Below, piece after piece: positions 53,354 through 62,609 of a DNA stretch of 64,000 nt; the first letter of the stretch is position 1; every line of letters starts with the position of its first letter. The stretch spans positions 992,001 through 1,056,000 of the forward strand of contig CAWEZO010000007.1 of the NCBI GenBank assembly GCA_963813635.1. Reading direction: 5' to 3'. The translations under genes were made by a program, and so were the position numbers. The stretch comes from JBBRZM01 sp963813635. GTDB taxonomy: Bacteria; Actinomycetota; Acidimicrobiia; IMCC26256; JBBRZM01. The notes under the pieces are model-generated. The model did not search any database, had not been told where the DNA came from, and saw only the letters and a program-made list of their open reading frames with translations.

Positions 53354-54280
53354 GGCGACGTGGCGGCGAGATGCTGCAGCCAGTCGATCATCTCGGCGCG
53401 GAGCTCGGGTGGCGCCATCACCTCGGCGTGGTCGAGCAGATCGAGCACCCAGTCTCGAAACGCCGGCCGGTTGACGACCGACAGCTCGACCTCCACTGCA
53501 CCGTCGTCGTGGCGGGCGACGACGGCCGGCTCGCCGAGCTGGTCGACCACCCAGCCGGCGCGAGCCGCGTCGACGAGCACACGGGCGACGATGGGCTCGT
53601 CGTCGCCGAATGCGAGTGGGTCGGCGCGCACGAGCGACGCAGGGTCGAGGTGCTCCGGCGGCGCAAACGCGTCGGGCAGCCCGACCTCCGGTTCCCCGGT
53701 TAGGCGGTCGACCCGAAACGCGCGGCGGGGCGTCGCGCTCGAGGTCGCGGCCCACGACGTACCAGTGGCCGAACCGGAGCACGACGCCGTAGGGCTCGAG
53801 CCGGCGTTGCGATTCGCGATACCCGAACGTAACGACGGCGCGTCGTCGCACCGCTTCGAAGAGAACGGCCAGCGCGGGCGTCACCTCCAGCTCCGCGAGC
53901 GCGGGCGCCGCCTCCCCTTCGAGCCCACCGAGCTTCAGGAGCGCGTCGCGCCCTTGGCCGCCTTCGAGTCGGACTGCGGTCACGGCTACGTGCAACGCAG
54001 CACGTTCTTCGAGGCTGAGGTCGAGGGCGGGGAGGTAGTAGTCCTCCGCCCGGATGCGGTACCCGGTTTCGCCACCAAATGGATCGATCTCTTCCACCGA
54101 GATCGGCACGCCGAGCTCGCGGAAGGTTTCCTTGTCGCGCTCGAATTGCCGTCGCCGCGCCGCCTTGTCGGCCGGGTACCGCGGTTCGACGCGTTCGGCA
54201 AGGTCGTCGAGCGTGAGCGGACGGCGAGTATCGAGCAGCGTGGCCGTGAGGTTGAGCAGCCGCTCCAGTCGATCAGCCAT
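53350..54280 (-). CDS. pafB: WYL-domain regulator PafB, one frame break
   Basis: From ATG 54280 (GGGGGAG upstream) the winged-helix domain and first half of the WYL domain read through RFGHWYVVGRDLERD. A single-base frame break at about 53728 in a GCCCCGCCGCGCG tract precedes RRAFRVDRLTGEPEVG. The next frame runs to RAEMIDWLQHLAATSP, and its stop overlaps the pafC start. The joined length of about 310 residues is normal. With PafC it senses DNA damage and activates repair genes in relatives. Confidence 0.93.
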
Positions 54281-54352
54281 TCGACTCCCCCATTCTTGCG
54301 TCAACAGCCGGTGTGACATCCCGGATTGCGACGCAAGAACGAAAGGTCGGGG

Positions 54353-55433
54353 TCACGGCGCGGTCGCGGCTCCGGGTCGACGTGCCGCCGCGAGCGCGCC
54401 GGCGGCGGCGCCTGCGAGAAACAACATCGGATCGGCCGCGGCCGGGCGGTCCATCGAGAAGATGTGGAGATCGTGCGCCGCGAAGAGCGCGAGCACGTCG
54501 GGCGGCTCGACCGCGACCACATCGTGGCGCTGCGTGATGCCGGCGACATCGAGATCCGCGCGCAACCGCGTCTCGTGCTCGCCGCCGACCGCCGGAAGTG
54601 CCACCGTGACCCGTTCGCGGCACGCGACGCGGCAAGGCAGTCGCGCTGTGGTGCGACAGACCGAAGTGACGCTCGCGCGGGTCGGCGAACGACACCCGCA
54701 GACACGCAATCGCGTCGCCTTCGAGTGCCGCCGCGGCGTCGAGGATTGGTCCCACCTCCATGCCCGAGAACCCCAGCCGGGTATTGGTGCCGACGATGCC
54801 GGGGCCCATCGCGACGACCACCGCGTCGGCATTGGCCGCATACCGGGCGACGGCAAGGGCGGAGAAGATCGACACGGCTTCGAAGTCGCCGCCGAATGCG
54901 TGACCACACGTGACCGTGGCATCGAGCAAGCCGCGGTCGCGCAGCGTCGCGATGAGATCCGACAGCGCGAGTGGCAGCGCGGCGCCGTCGGTCATCACGT
55001 ATACGAGGCGGGCGTCGGGCGCGGCCTGCTTGAAGGCGACGGCGACCGCCGGCACCTGACTGTGCAGCGCCGCGGCGACGACCGGGATCCCGCCGATGCT
55101 GTCGACCTCCGCGAGTGCCTCGAGATCCTCCTCGGCACTCCCCACGTCGGCTTGGAGGCTCGTGTAGCGGCCCTTCATGATGTGACCGGGCCCCTGTTCG
55201 TGCCAGTCGTCGCGGGCGAGGTTCCAGTGCACGACATGCCAGCCACCGGTACCGAGCCCGAGCTCGACCGCGGTCGTGTTGACCACGACGCGGTCACCGT
55301 CGGCAACGTCGCCGGTGAGGTGGGTGAGCACGTAGGCGCGTTCCGGCCCGTCACCGAGATCGACTTCGACGCGCTGCAGTCCGGCGCGCGTTTCCAGGAT
55401 CCGCTTGACGGTTCCTGTGCGGAACGACGGCAC
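54353..55433 (-). CDS. DUF3866 family protein, one frame break
   Basis: Starting at GTG 55433, one base past the pafA stop, the protein reads PSFRTGTVKRILETR, HLTGDVADGDRVVVNTTAVE and GHIMKGRYTSLQADVGSAEE, and later AFGGDFEAVSIFSALAVARY. A frame break at about 54640 precedes TVALPAVGGEHETRLRADLD; the end is ALAAARRPGAATAP. This is the DUF3866 family found beside pafA in actinobacteria; its function is unknown. Joined length is about 360 residues. Confidence 0.88.
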
Positions 55434-55434
55434 G

Positions 55435-56793
55435 TCAGAGACTCGCGATGAGCCGTTCGACGCGGTCGTCACGCGCTTTGAACGGGTCTTTGCAGAGCAC
55501 CGTCCGCTGCGCCTGGTCGTTGAGCTTCAGATGCACCCAGTCGACCGTGTAGTCGCGCTTTCGTTCCTTGGCCCGCTTGATGAACGCGCCCCGCAGCCGC
55601 GCCCGTGTCGTTTGTGGTGGGGTGTTGACGGCGGTCTCGATGTCGTCGTCGTCCGCGGTGCGATCGACCTTGCCGCGCCGCTGCAGGAGGTAGTACAGCG
55701 ACCGGGCGCGGGTCACGTCGTGATACGAGAGATCGATCAGGGCGAGCCGCGGATGGGTGAGCGGAAGATCGTCGCGCTTCCGGTACTGCTCGATGAGGTG
55801 GTACTTGATCACCCAGTCGATCTCGGTCTCGAGCTTCAGTGGGTCGTCTTCGAGACGCGTCATGACGTGCTCCCACATCTCGAGCGCCTTCTGCTCGAGG
55901 GGTGAAAGCCCCCGCCGCTTCGCGAAGCGCAACGCGCGGTTGAGGTACTCGGCCTGCATCTCGACCGCGGACAGCTCGCGACCGTTGGCGAGGCGCACGC
56001 GCCGGCGGCAGGTGATGTCGTGACTGATCTCACGGATCGCGCGGATCGGGTTCTCGAGGCTCAGGTCGCGCCACGGGCTCGGATCTTCTTCGAGCATGCG
56101 CAGCACAATGGACGTCGCGCCGACTTTGAGGAACGTCGTGTACTCGCTCATGTTGGAATCGCCGACGATCACGTGGAGGCGCCGGAAGCGCTCGGCGTCG
56201 GCGTGCGGCTCGTCGCGGGTGTTGATGATCGGACGGGAACGAGTCGTCGCGCTCGACACGCCCTCCCAGATGTGCTCGGCACGCTGGCTCACGCAGTACA
56301 TGGCGCCGCGTGCGGTCTGCAGGACCTTGCCCGCGCCCGAATAGATCTGACGGGTGACGAGGAACGGGATGAGCACATCCGTGAACTTCGAGAAGTCGCC
56401 GTCGCGCTCGACCAAATAGTTCTCGTGGCAGCCGTACGAGTTGCCGGCGGAGTCGGTGTTGTTCTTGAACAGGAACACCTCACCGCGGATCCCCTCTTCA
56501 CGCAGCCGCTGCTCCGCGCTGCGCACGAGGCCTTCCAGGATCCGCTCCCCCGCCTTGTCGTGCACGACGAGGTCCGCGATCGAGTCGCATTCGGGGGTCG
56601 CGTACTCGGGATGACTGCCGACATCGAGGTAGAGGCGGGCGCCGTTCTCGAGGAAGACGTTGCTCGAGCGGCCCCACGAAACGACGCGGCGGAAGAGGTA
56701 CCGGGCGACCTCATCGGGGCTGAGCCGGCGCTGGCCGCGCAGGGTGCAGGTGACGCCGTACTCGTTCTCGAGACCGAAGATGCGCCGCTCCAT
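55435..56793 (-). CDS. pafA: Pup-protein ligase PafA
   Basis: The 452-residue protein has the glutamine-synthetase-like fold of PafA: MERRIFGLENEYGVTCTL, the catalytic Asp (about residue 57) in ARLYLDVGSHPEYATPEC, GNSYGCHENYLVERDGDF, RPIINTRDEPHAD and the C-terminal LKLNDQAQRTVLCKDPF. It activates the C-terminal Glu of Pup with ATP and joins it to substrate lysines. It lies 89 bases from a divergent DUF2007-type gene. Confidence 0.97.
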   Translation of the reverse strand: MERRIFGLENEYGVTCTLRGQRRLSPDEVARYLFRRVVSWGRSSNVFLENGARLYLDVGSHPEYATPECDSIADLVVHDKAGERILEGLVRSAEQRLREEGIRGEVFLFKNNTDSAGNSYGCHENYLVERDGDFSKFTDVLIPFLVTRQIYSGAGKVLQTARGAMYCVSQRAEHIWEGVSSATTRSRPIINTRDEPHADAERFRRLHVIVGDSNMSEYTTFLKVGATSIVLRMLEEDPSPWRDLSLENPIRAIREISHDITCRRRVRLANGRELSAVEMQAEYLNRALRFAKRRGLSPLEQKALEMWEHVMTRLEDDPLKLETEIDWVIKYHLIEQYRKRDDLPLTHPRLALIDLSYHDVTRARSLYYLLQRRGKVDRTADDDDIETAVNTPPQTTRARLRGAFIKRAKERKRDYTVDWVHLKLNDQAQRTVLCKDPFKARDDRVERLIASL

Positions 56794-56881
56794 TCGCCCA
56801 CGGTACTGCGTCCGGTCGCGCCGAGAGCTTGCGCGGTCCGGATCAAGAGGCGCGAAAAGCAGTCTCGCCTACAATCGCGCG

Positions 56882-57226
56882 ATGGTGCCGATGAGCAATC
56901 TCACGTGGGTGAGCGGCTCATTCTCCGCGCACGTGGTCGCGGCCCGGCTCCAATCCGAGGGCATTGACGTCGAGCTCCGGGGCGCGATCGACAGCCCGTA
57001 TGGCCTGACGGTCGGTGACATGGCCCGCGTCGATGTCTACGTGCCCGCGGACCAGCTCGACGATGCGCGCTTGGTTCTGCTGGCCGACGAGGTCGACGCC
57101 ATCCTCGAGTCGCCGCGCGATTGGGATGCACCTGTCCGCCGGCGGGTGCGGTGGCCGTACTGGGTCTTGCTCGTCGCGATCGTGGCCGCGATCGCCGCTC
57201 CGATCGTGCGCTCCGCCTTCAACTGA
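56882..57226 (+). CDS. DUF2007-type small membrane protein
   Basis: The protein of about 114 residues has an N-terminal domain (LTWVSGSFSAHVVAARLQSEGIDVELRG, ARVDVYVPADQLDDARLVL) matching the DUF2007 putative signal-transducing fold. A single C-terminal membrane helix (WPYWVLLVAIVAAIAAPIV) follows. It faces away from pafA. The signal it carries is unknown. Confidence 0.8.
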   Translation: MVPMSNLTWVSGSFSAHVVAARLQSEGIDVELRGAIDSPYGLTVGDMARVDVYVPADQLDDARLVLLADEVDAILESPRDWDAPVRRRVRWPYWVLLVAIVAAIAAPIVRSAFN

Positions 57227-57237
57227 CGCTGCGTCCG

Positions 57238-57684
57238 TTGCCGGCCGTTTCGCGATTCCGCGTGCCACTCGGCGCGGCGGCGTTCGTCACGGCGTTTGCA
57301 GCGCCGGCGATCGCGTCGACAACCCTGCCGACGACTCTCCCGCAACAGGCGCGCCTGCAGTCGAAGCAAGCGGTTCCGATCCTTTTCAACCAGGGAATCG
57401 TGCACATCCGTGACGGCTGGATTCTCTCGGCCATTCGCCGCTCCCCAACACCGACGTCCTGGTATGCACCGACGAGCGGTTCACGGTCCGGGTCCGCAAC
57501 GGACCGGCGATCCCGCCCGAGTGGCGGGCGCGGGGCTACGAGCACATCGGTGACATCGACGTGGTCGGCGACGTGGTGTACGCGCCGCTCGAGGAACCTG
57601 ACTCCTCGCTGGCGCTGTCCGGGTTGCTCGACGCGACTGACGCCGCGGCCTCGACTGCCTGCTACGCGGCCGAGGTCATCGACC
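57238..57684 (+). pseudogene. Frame-broken secreted protein fragment
   Basis: A signal-peptide-like start (FRVPLGAAAFVTAFAAPAIAST) is followed by LQSKQAVPILFNQGIVHIRDGWILS. A frame break near 57430 then leads to LPNTDVLVCTDERFTVRVRN and GYEHIGDIDVVGDVVYAPLEE. The frame runs on into the opposite-strand kinase gene without a convincing end. I do not recognise the family, though the GWILSG...IGDIDV style resembles periplasmic beta-propeller-like secreted proteins. It is a truncated or mis-assembled gene. Confidence 0.5.
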
Positions 57685-58791
57685 TCACCCGATCTCCACG
57701 AGCCCGGCGTCGAGCGTCTGACGCGCCTGCGCGGACCACCAGTCGAGCTCGGAGCGCTCGTGCGCGCGTTTGGCCGGATCGGAGTGTTCAGTCGCGTCCA
57801 ATGCCTTGTTCCATCCGAGGTCGCACAGCGTGCAGAGCAACGCGAGTCGCATCGCAGTGTCGTCGTGGTCATCACCTGACAGCTCCCGGTAGTCGGCGAG
57901 CAGCTCGTCGTGGGTCGCGTCCGTGTTCGACATCGCCCCGATGAGGAACATCGTCATCTCGAGCCACGACGGCGCCCACGTGGCGAGGCCCCAGTCGAAG
58001 AAGGTCACCTCGTCGGGCGCGAGCGCGATGTTCACCAGCCACAGATCGGCGTGCAGCAACGCGCCGGGACGCGCCCCGAGCGGGCCCGCGAGCCGCGCAG
58101 GGTTCTCGTGGATTGCAGCGACTGCTGCCGCGACGCTGGGCTCGGCGACATCATGGAATCGCTCCCACCCGTGCTCGATCGCGCCCGGAACGGGGTTGTC
58201 CGAGCCGGCGAACGCCGCGACGCGTTGCGGCGCGAAGATGCCGACGCGCGTCTCGAGCGGGCACAAACCGTTGGGGCGCGGGCGAAGCGCGGTGCTCCGG
58301 TGCACCGCGATCATTCCGGCAAAGATGCGACGGCAGTCGTCGCGCGTGAGTATCCGGTCCCAACCGAGCACGGTGTCACCGAGGTCGCGCATCACCAGGA
58401 CCGTTGCGTCGCCATCGATCCAACCGGCGACGATCGGATGCGCGACGCCCGGTGGAAACCCGTCGAGCGCGCCGGCACGCCACAATGCGTATTCGCGCCC
58501 GACGTCGTCGTCTGTGATGCGCATCACGAGGTCGTGGCGCGGATCGAAGCGCTTCACGATCAGGTGGCGGCCATCGGCGAGCTGCGCCCGTTCGAGCAAC
58601 GCGCCCGACCGGCCGTCGTGGTCCCCGAACGGCTCGCGCGCGACGACACCGTCGAGGTATTCCGAACCCGGTTTCGCGTCGATGACGAGAGTGTCGCACG
58701 CGGGGCGCGCGATGCGCGTCGCGTCGGGTGGACTAGGCGGTGAGAAGCGCCTCCAGGTCGGCCTTGATGCGCCGGAACGCGCGCCGCTCAC
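57685..58791 (-). CDS. Aminoglycoside phosphotransferase-like kinase
   Basis: The product of about 368 residues has the APH/choline-kinase-like fold: LIVKRFDPRHDL for the ATP-site Lys, the Brenner motif HADLWLVN in GALLHADLWLVNIAL, and the metal Asp in VTFFDWGLATWAP. The only in-frame start upstream of the conserved region is GTG 58791, inside prcA by about 58 bases, so the start may be wrong. It follows prcA and probably shares its transcript. The substrate is unknown. Confidence 0.75.
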   Translation of the reverse strand: MSGARSGASRPTWRRFSPPSPPDATRIARPACDTLVIDAKPGSEYLDGVVAREPFGDHDGRSGALLERAQLADGRHLIVKRFDPRHDLVMRITDDDVGREYALWRAGALDGFPPGVAHPIVAGWIDGDATVLVMRDLGDTVLGWDRILTRDDCRRIFAGMIAVHRSTALRPRPNGLCPLETRVGIFAPQRVAAFAGSDNPVPGAIEHGWERFHDVAEPSVAAAVAAIHENPARLAGPLGARPGALLHADLWLVNIALAPDEVTFFDWGLATWAPSWLEMTMFLIGAMSNTDATHDELLADYRELSGDDHDDTAMRLALLCTLCDLGWNKALDATEHSDPAKRAHERSELDWWSAQARQTLDAGLVEIG

Positions 58792-59413
58792 GAGTGCGGT
58801 CGAGGTACGCCACCTCGAGTTGCTTTGCGGTGAGGGGTTCGGCGGCGTCACCACTCAGCACCGAGGCACCGAGCTGCACCGCGGCGGTGAGATCGAGGCC
58901 CTCTTCGTAGCGTGCGGTGAGCGTCTCGATGATCGATTCGGCCTGGCCGCCGAGAACGGTGAAGCCCTCCTCGTCCATGACGGTGCCGTCGTAGAGGATG
59001 TGGAACAACTCGTCGTCGGCCTGCGTCTCACCGACCTGGGCCACGAGGATCTCGACCTCGTACGGCTTCATCTCGTGCGTGAACACCTGCCCCAGGGTCT
59101 GGGCGTACGCGTTGGCGAGCGAACGGGCGGTGACGTCGCCGCGTGAGTACGAGAACCCCTTGAGGTCGGCGTGGCGCACTCCTGCGATCTTGAGCATTTG
59201 GAACTCGTTGTACTTGCCGACCCCGGCGAACGCGATGCGGTCGTAGATCTCGCTGATCTTGGTCAGCGTGCGCGACGGGTTCTCGGCCACGATGACGACG
59301 CCGGCCGCGCATTCGAGGGCAACGAGGCTGCGACCGCGGGCGATGCCTTTGCGGGCGTAGTCGGCCCGGTCCTTCATCACCTGCTCGGGCGAGACGTAGA
59401 ACGGCATCGTCAT
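58733..59413 (-). CDS. prcA: Proteasome alpha subunit
   Basis: The 226-residue protein opens with the N-terminal gate segment MTMPFYVSPEQVMKDRADYA. It then follows the proteasome alpha fold with GRSLVALECAAGVVIVAENPS, RIAFAGVGKYNEFQML and a C-terminal RRAFRRIKADLEALL helix. It forms the outer rings of the 20S core and has no catalytic Thr. It is ATGA-coupled to prcB. Confidence 0.97.
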   Translation of the reverse strand: MTMPFYVSPEQVMKDRADYARKGIARGRSLVALECAAGVVIVAENPSRTLTKISEIYDRIAFAGVGKYNEFQMLKIAGVRHADLKGFSYSRGDVTARSLANAYAQTLGQVFTHEMKPYEVEILVAQVGETQADDELFHILYDGTVMDEEGFTVLGGQAESIIETLTARYEEGLDLTAAVQLGASVLSGDAAEPLTAKQLEVAYLDRTRERRAFRRIKADLEALLTA

Positions 59414-60225
59414 AGCCCGGATCCCTCCTCGCGCCCGCCGATGACGGCTTCGGCGCGGGCCTCGACGGTCGTGTCGTCGACGGCCTGGAAGCCGGCGGCG
59501 TCGATGAACGCGACGGTCGGGAAGATGCGACGGATGAGGTCGGGGCCGCCGGTCGCGATGTCTTCGTCGGCGGCGGCAAACATGGCCCGGAGCGCGAGGT
59601 CGACGGCGTCGTCGCGGGTGAGGTCTTCACGCCACTGCGCCTTGATCCAGTTGCGGGCGTGCACGCTGCCCGAGCCGTTGGACTGAAAATCGGTCTCCTC
59701 GTAGCGGCCACCGGTCACGTCGAAGCTGAAGACCCTGCCGGTCGCCTGCTGCTCGTCGTAGCCGGCGAACAACGGCACGACGACGAAGCCCTGCATCGCG
59801 GCCGGCAGATTGGCCCGCACCAGCTGTGAGAGCTGGTTGGCCTTGCCCTCGAGCGTGAGGGTCTCGCCTTCGACCTTCTCGTAGTGCTCCAGCTGCACCT
59901 GGAAGAGCCGCACCATCTCGACGGCGGGACCGGCGGCACCGGCGATCGCGACGCCGGAGTGGTCGTCGGCCGGGAACACCTTCTCGATGCGGCGGCTCGC
60001 GATCGTGTAGCCCGACGTGGCCCGCCGGTCGCCCGCCATGACCACGCCGTCGGCGAAGCGGATCGCGACGACCGTGGTGCCGTGCGTGACCTCGAGGGTA
60101 CCGGCGGGTGCGCCGCCGTAGCCGACCCCGGGCAGGTCTTGGGGCGACACGCGCCGCAGCAGCTCGGCGAAGGACGGCCCGGGGTCGTGGCCGGATTCGA
60201 AGCTCGGCATGGGTGGCTCGTGCAT
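59410..60225 (-). CDS. prcB: Proteasome beta subunit
   Basis: The 271-residue precursor carries a propeptide of about 49 residues ending in LEVTHG; the catalytic Thr (about residue 50) opens TTVVAIRFADGVVMAGDRRAT. The rest is a normal beta fold with AGAAGPAVEMVRLFQVQLEHYEK and FQSNGSGSVHARNWIK. Autocleavage should free the Thr nucleophile during assembly of the inner rings. It begins 12 bases after the endonuclease VII-type gene. Confidence 0.97.
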   Translation of the reverse strand: MHEPPMPSFESGHDPGPSFAELLRRVSPQDLPGVGYGGAPAGTLEVTHGTTVVAIRFADGVVMAGDRRATSGYTIASRRIEKVFPADDHSGVAIAGAAGPAVEMVRLFQVQLEHYEKVEGETLTLEGKANQLSQLVRANLPAAMQGFVVVPLFAGYDEQQATGRVFSFDVTGGRYEETDFQSNGSGSVHARNWIKAQWREDLTRDDAVDLALRAMFAAADEDIATGGPDLIRRIFPTVAFIDAAGFQAVDDTTVEARAEAVIGGREEGSGL

Positions 60226-60237
60226 CGGCGGGCGAGC

Positions 60238-60801
60238 CTACTCGGGCTGCAACTCGGTGAGTTTGTCCGCTCGCGTACGCGCCAGTGTCTCGAGCTCACG
60301 CCGAGCCGTCTCGGGCACAAGGTCGCCGTCCACGTAGCGCATGCCATTTTCGAGGAGCCGCGGTTGCTCCCGAAAAAGCCCGAGCGCGTTGTTGCACCGC
60401 ATGCAGAGCAGGCCGCGTATTGCCCCGGTGTCGTGGTCATGGTCGACATGGAGGCTCGTCTTGCCGGGCGGGTGGCCGCACACCGCGCAGCCGCCCCCCT
60501 GTGCTTCGAGCCGCTGCTCGTACTCGGCCTGGGTCAGTCCGAACTGCTTTTTGAGGTGATACTCGCGGTCCTTGTCGGCGTCGCGCTGGTAGGCGCGTTG
60601 CGTCGCCTTGTTGCGCTCGGGATTCTCCCGCTGCCATTTCAGCGCGCGGGCGATGACCTTCTCGCGGTTCGCCTGGTACCAGCGGCGGCGAGCGGCCAGG
60701 TTGCACGGCTTGCACTCGGGCCGCTTCCCGTCGCGCCCGCCCTTGCTGCCGTGGAAATCATCGAGCGGCTTGACTTCGCCGCACTTGTTGCACCGCTTCA
60801 C
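60238..60801 (-). CDS. HNH (endonuclease VII-type) protein within the Pup operon
   Basis: The product of about 187 residues from GTG 60801 has an N-terminal CNKCGEVKPLDDF zinc knuckle with a partner CKPCN. A basic helical linker follows, then a recombination-endonuclease-VII HNH domain: GLTQAEYEQRL, CAVCGHPP, LHVDHDHDTGAIRGLLC and CNNALGLF. All zinc and His catalytic residues are present. It lies between pup (63 bases away) and prcB (12 bases away), so it is probably co-transcribed. Family members cleave branched or mismatched DNA; its role beside the proteasome is unknown. Confidence 0.92.
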   Translation of the reverse strand: MKRCNKCGEVKPLDDFHGSKGGRDGKRPECKPCNLAARRRWYQANREKVIARALKWQRENPERNKATQRAYQRDADKDREYHLKKQFGLTQAEYEQRLEAQGGGCAVCGHPPGKTSLHVDHDHDTGAIRGLLCMRCNNALGLFREQPRLLENGMRYVDGDLVPETARRELETLARTRADKLTELQPE

Positions 60802-60864
60802 GCGCCGATCGTAGAGCGGGGGTGTGACACTTCGGAGGGCCTGCACCAGAAACGGACTTAGGGG

Positions 60865-61059
60865 TTATTCCCCCCCTTTCTGAACATAGTTTCTCACGAA
60901 CTCCTCGGCGTTGTCCTCGAGCACCGTGTCGATCTCGTCCAGAAGATCGTCGAGCTCTTCCTTCAACTTCTCGCCCTGCTTCGCGGGCGCGTCGACCTCT
61001 TCGGTCTCCTGCTCGCGCTCCTTGGGCGCCGGCTTCTGCTTGCGCTCTCGCTCGGGCAT
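60865..61059 (-). CDS. pup: Prokaryotic ubiquitin-like protein Pup
   Basis: The 64-residue, very acidic/basic, helix-forming protein has a disordered N-terminus (ERERKQKPAPKEREQETEE), the Mpa-binding helix LKEELDDLLDEIDTVLEDNAEEF and the C-terminal YVQKGGE. It ends in Glu, so it is ready for ligation by PafA without deamidation. It lies 18 bases after dop. Confidence 0.97.
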   Translation of the reverse strand: MPERERKQKPAPKEREQETEEVDAPAKQGEKLKEELDDLLDEIDTVLEDNAEEFVRNYVQKGGE

Positions 61060-61077
61060 GACTCCTGCTCGTTCTCT

Positions 61078-62566
61078 CTAGCCCGCGAGCCGAGCGACGA
61101 GCTCGGCCGGCGAGTTGACTTCCTCGAACAATGGCTCGACATGGGCCCGGGTGCCCCGGAGCGGCTCCATCATCGGAATCCGGCGCAACGGGTCGCTGCC
61201 GACGTCGAGGATGATGCTGTCCCAGTTCGCGGCGACCACGGCGTCACCCCAGCGGGATAGACACTGCCCGCGGAAGTACGCCCGGGTGCTGCCCGGCGGC
61301 TCGGTCATGGCGGTGATCACGTCGGCTTCTTCCACTAGACGCTCGACCTTACCCGCCCGCACCAGCCGCTCGAACAGCGACCGCTCGGGCCGCACGTCGT
61401 GGTACTGCAGATCGAGCAATGCGAGCTTCGGGTCATCCCACTCCAGCCCGTCGCGATCGCGGTATGCCTCGAACAGTTGCCGCTTGGTGATCCAGTCGAG
61501 CTGCCCGGCGAGAGCGGCGGGATCGCGCTCGAGGGCATCGAGTGTCGCCTCCCAGCGGTCGAGCACTTGCATGCCGACCTCGTCGCCGCCGCAAAGCTCG
61601 AGGCCGGTGTCGTCGGCGTACTTGCGCGCCAGCCGCAGGAACTCCCACTGCATCTCGACTGCGGTGATCGTGCCGCCCTCGACACGCTCGAGCGGCGCCC
61701 GGCACGACAGGTCGTGCGAGACGGTGCGCATCGACGCGACCGGCGCCATGACCGAGTAGTCCTTGTCGATGAAGTCGTCTTCGATCATCGCGAGCACGAT
61801 GGCCGTGGTGCCGGCCTTCAGGAACGTGGAGACCTCGCACAAGTTCGCGTCGCCCACGATGACGTGGAGCCGCCGGTACTTCTGCGGGTCGGCGTGCGGC
61901 TCGTCTCGCGTGTTGACGATCGGACGTTTCAACGTCGTCTCGAGCCCGACCTCCTCCTCGAAGAAGTCGGCCCGCTGGCTGATCTGGTAGCCAACGGCCG
62001 CCGCGCCGTTCTCACTGCCGACCTTGCCGGCCCCGGTGAACACCTGGCGCGTCACGAACCACGGGAGCAGGTGCCGGACCAGCGTGGCGAACGGCAGCGC
62101 GCGGTCGACCAGATAGTTTTCGTGACAGCCGTACGAGTTGCCCTTGCCGTCGGAGTTGTTCTTGTACACGACGATCTGCTGGTCGGCGCCCATGCAGGCG
62201 ACGCGCCGCCTTCATCGACGCGGCCAGCACCCGCTCCCCTGCCTTGTCGGCACAGACGAGCTCGAGCGCGTCGGCGCACTCGGGAGTCGAGTACTCGGGG
62301 TGTGCGTGGTCGACGTAGTAGCGGGCCCCGTTGGTGAGCACCGTGTTGACGAGATGGGTCTCGATGTCGGGCGGCGACGAGCCTTCACGCGCGAAGCCGC
62401 GGGCGTCGACGCCGGGTGACTCGTCGTCGAAGTCCCAGCCGACCTTTCGATGCTCGACGTAGCCGTTGATGAGCATCGAGGACGCGAGCACAGGGTTGCC
62501 ATCGGCCGCGCCGCGCAACGCGACGCCGTATTCGGTCTCGATGCCGCACACCTTCGGCACTGTCAC
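61078..62566 (-). CDS. dop: Depupylase/deamidase Dop, one frame break
   Basis: From ATG 62566 the sequence runs MTVPKVCGIETEYGVAL, the Dop-loop region GWDFDDESPGVDARGFA, and RYYVDHAHPEYSTPEC with the catalytic Asp. A single-base frame break near 62190 follows ERVLAASMKAARR. The next frame continues GADQQIVVYKNNSDGKGN, GCHENYLVDRAL and TRDEPHADPQKYRR to the end. The joined length is about 495 residues, normal for Dop, which removes Pup from substrates and deamidates Gln-ended Pup elsewhere. Confidence 0.95.
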
Positions 62567-62609
62567 ACGCGCCAGACTACCCGGCCCCTGCGATTCCGTT
62601 GTGTTGCCG

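Noticed and set aside
57238..57684. Reading the secreted fragment as part of the DUF2007-type gene
   Set aside because: The DUF2007-type gene has its own stop at 57226 and the fragment begins with an independent signal-peptide-like segment.
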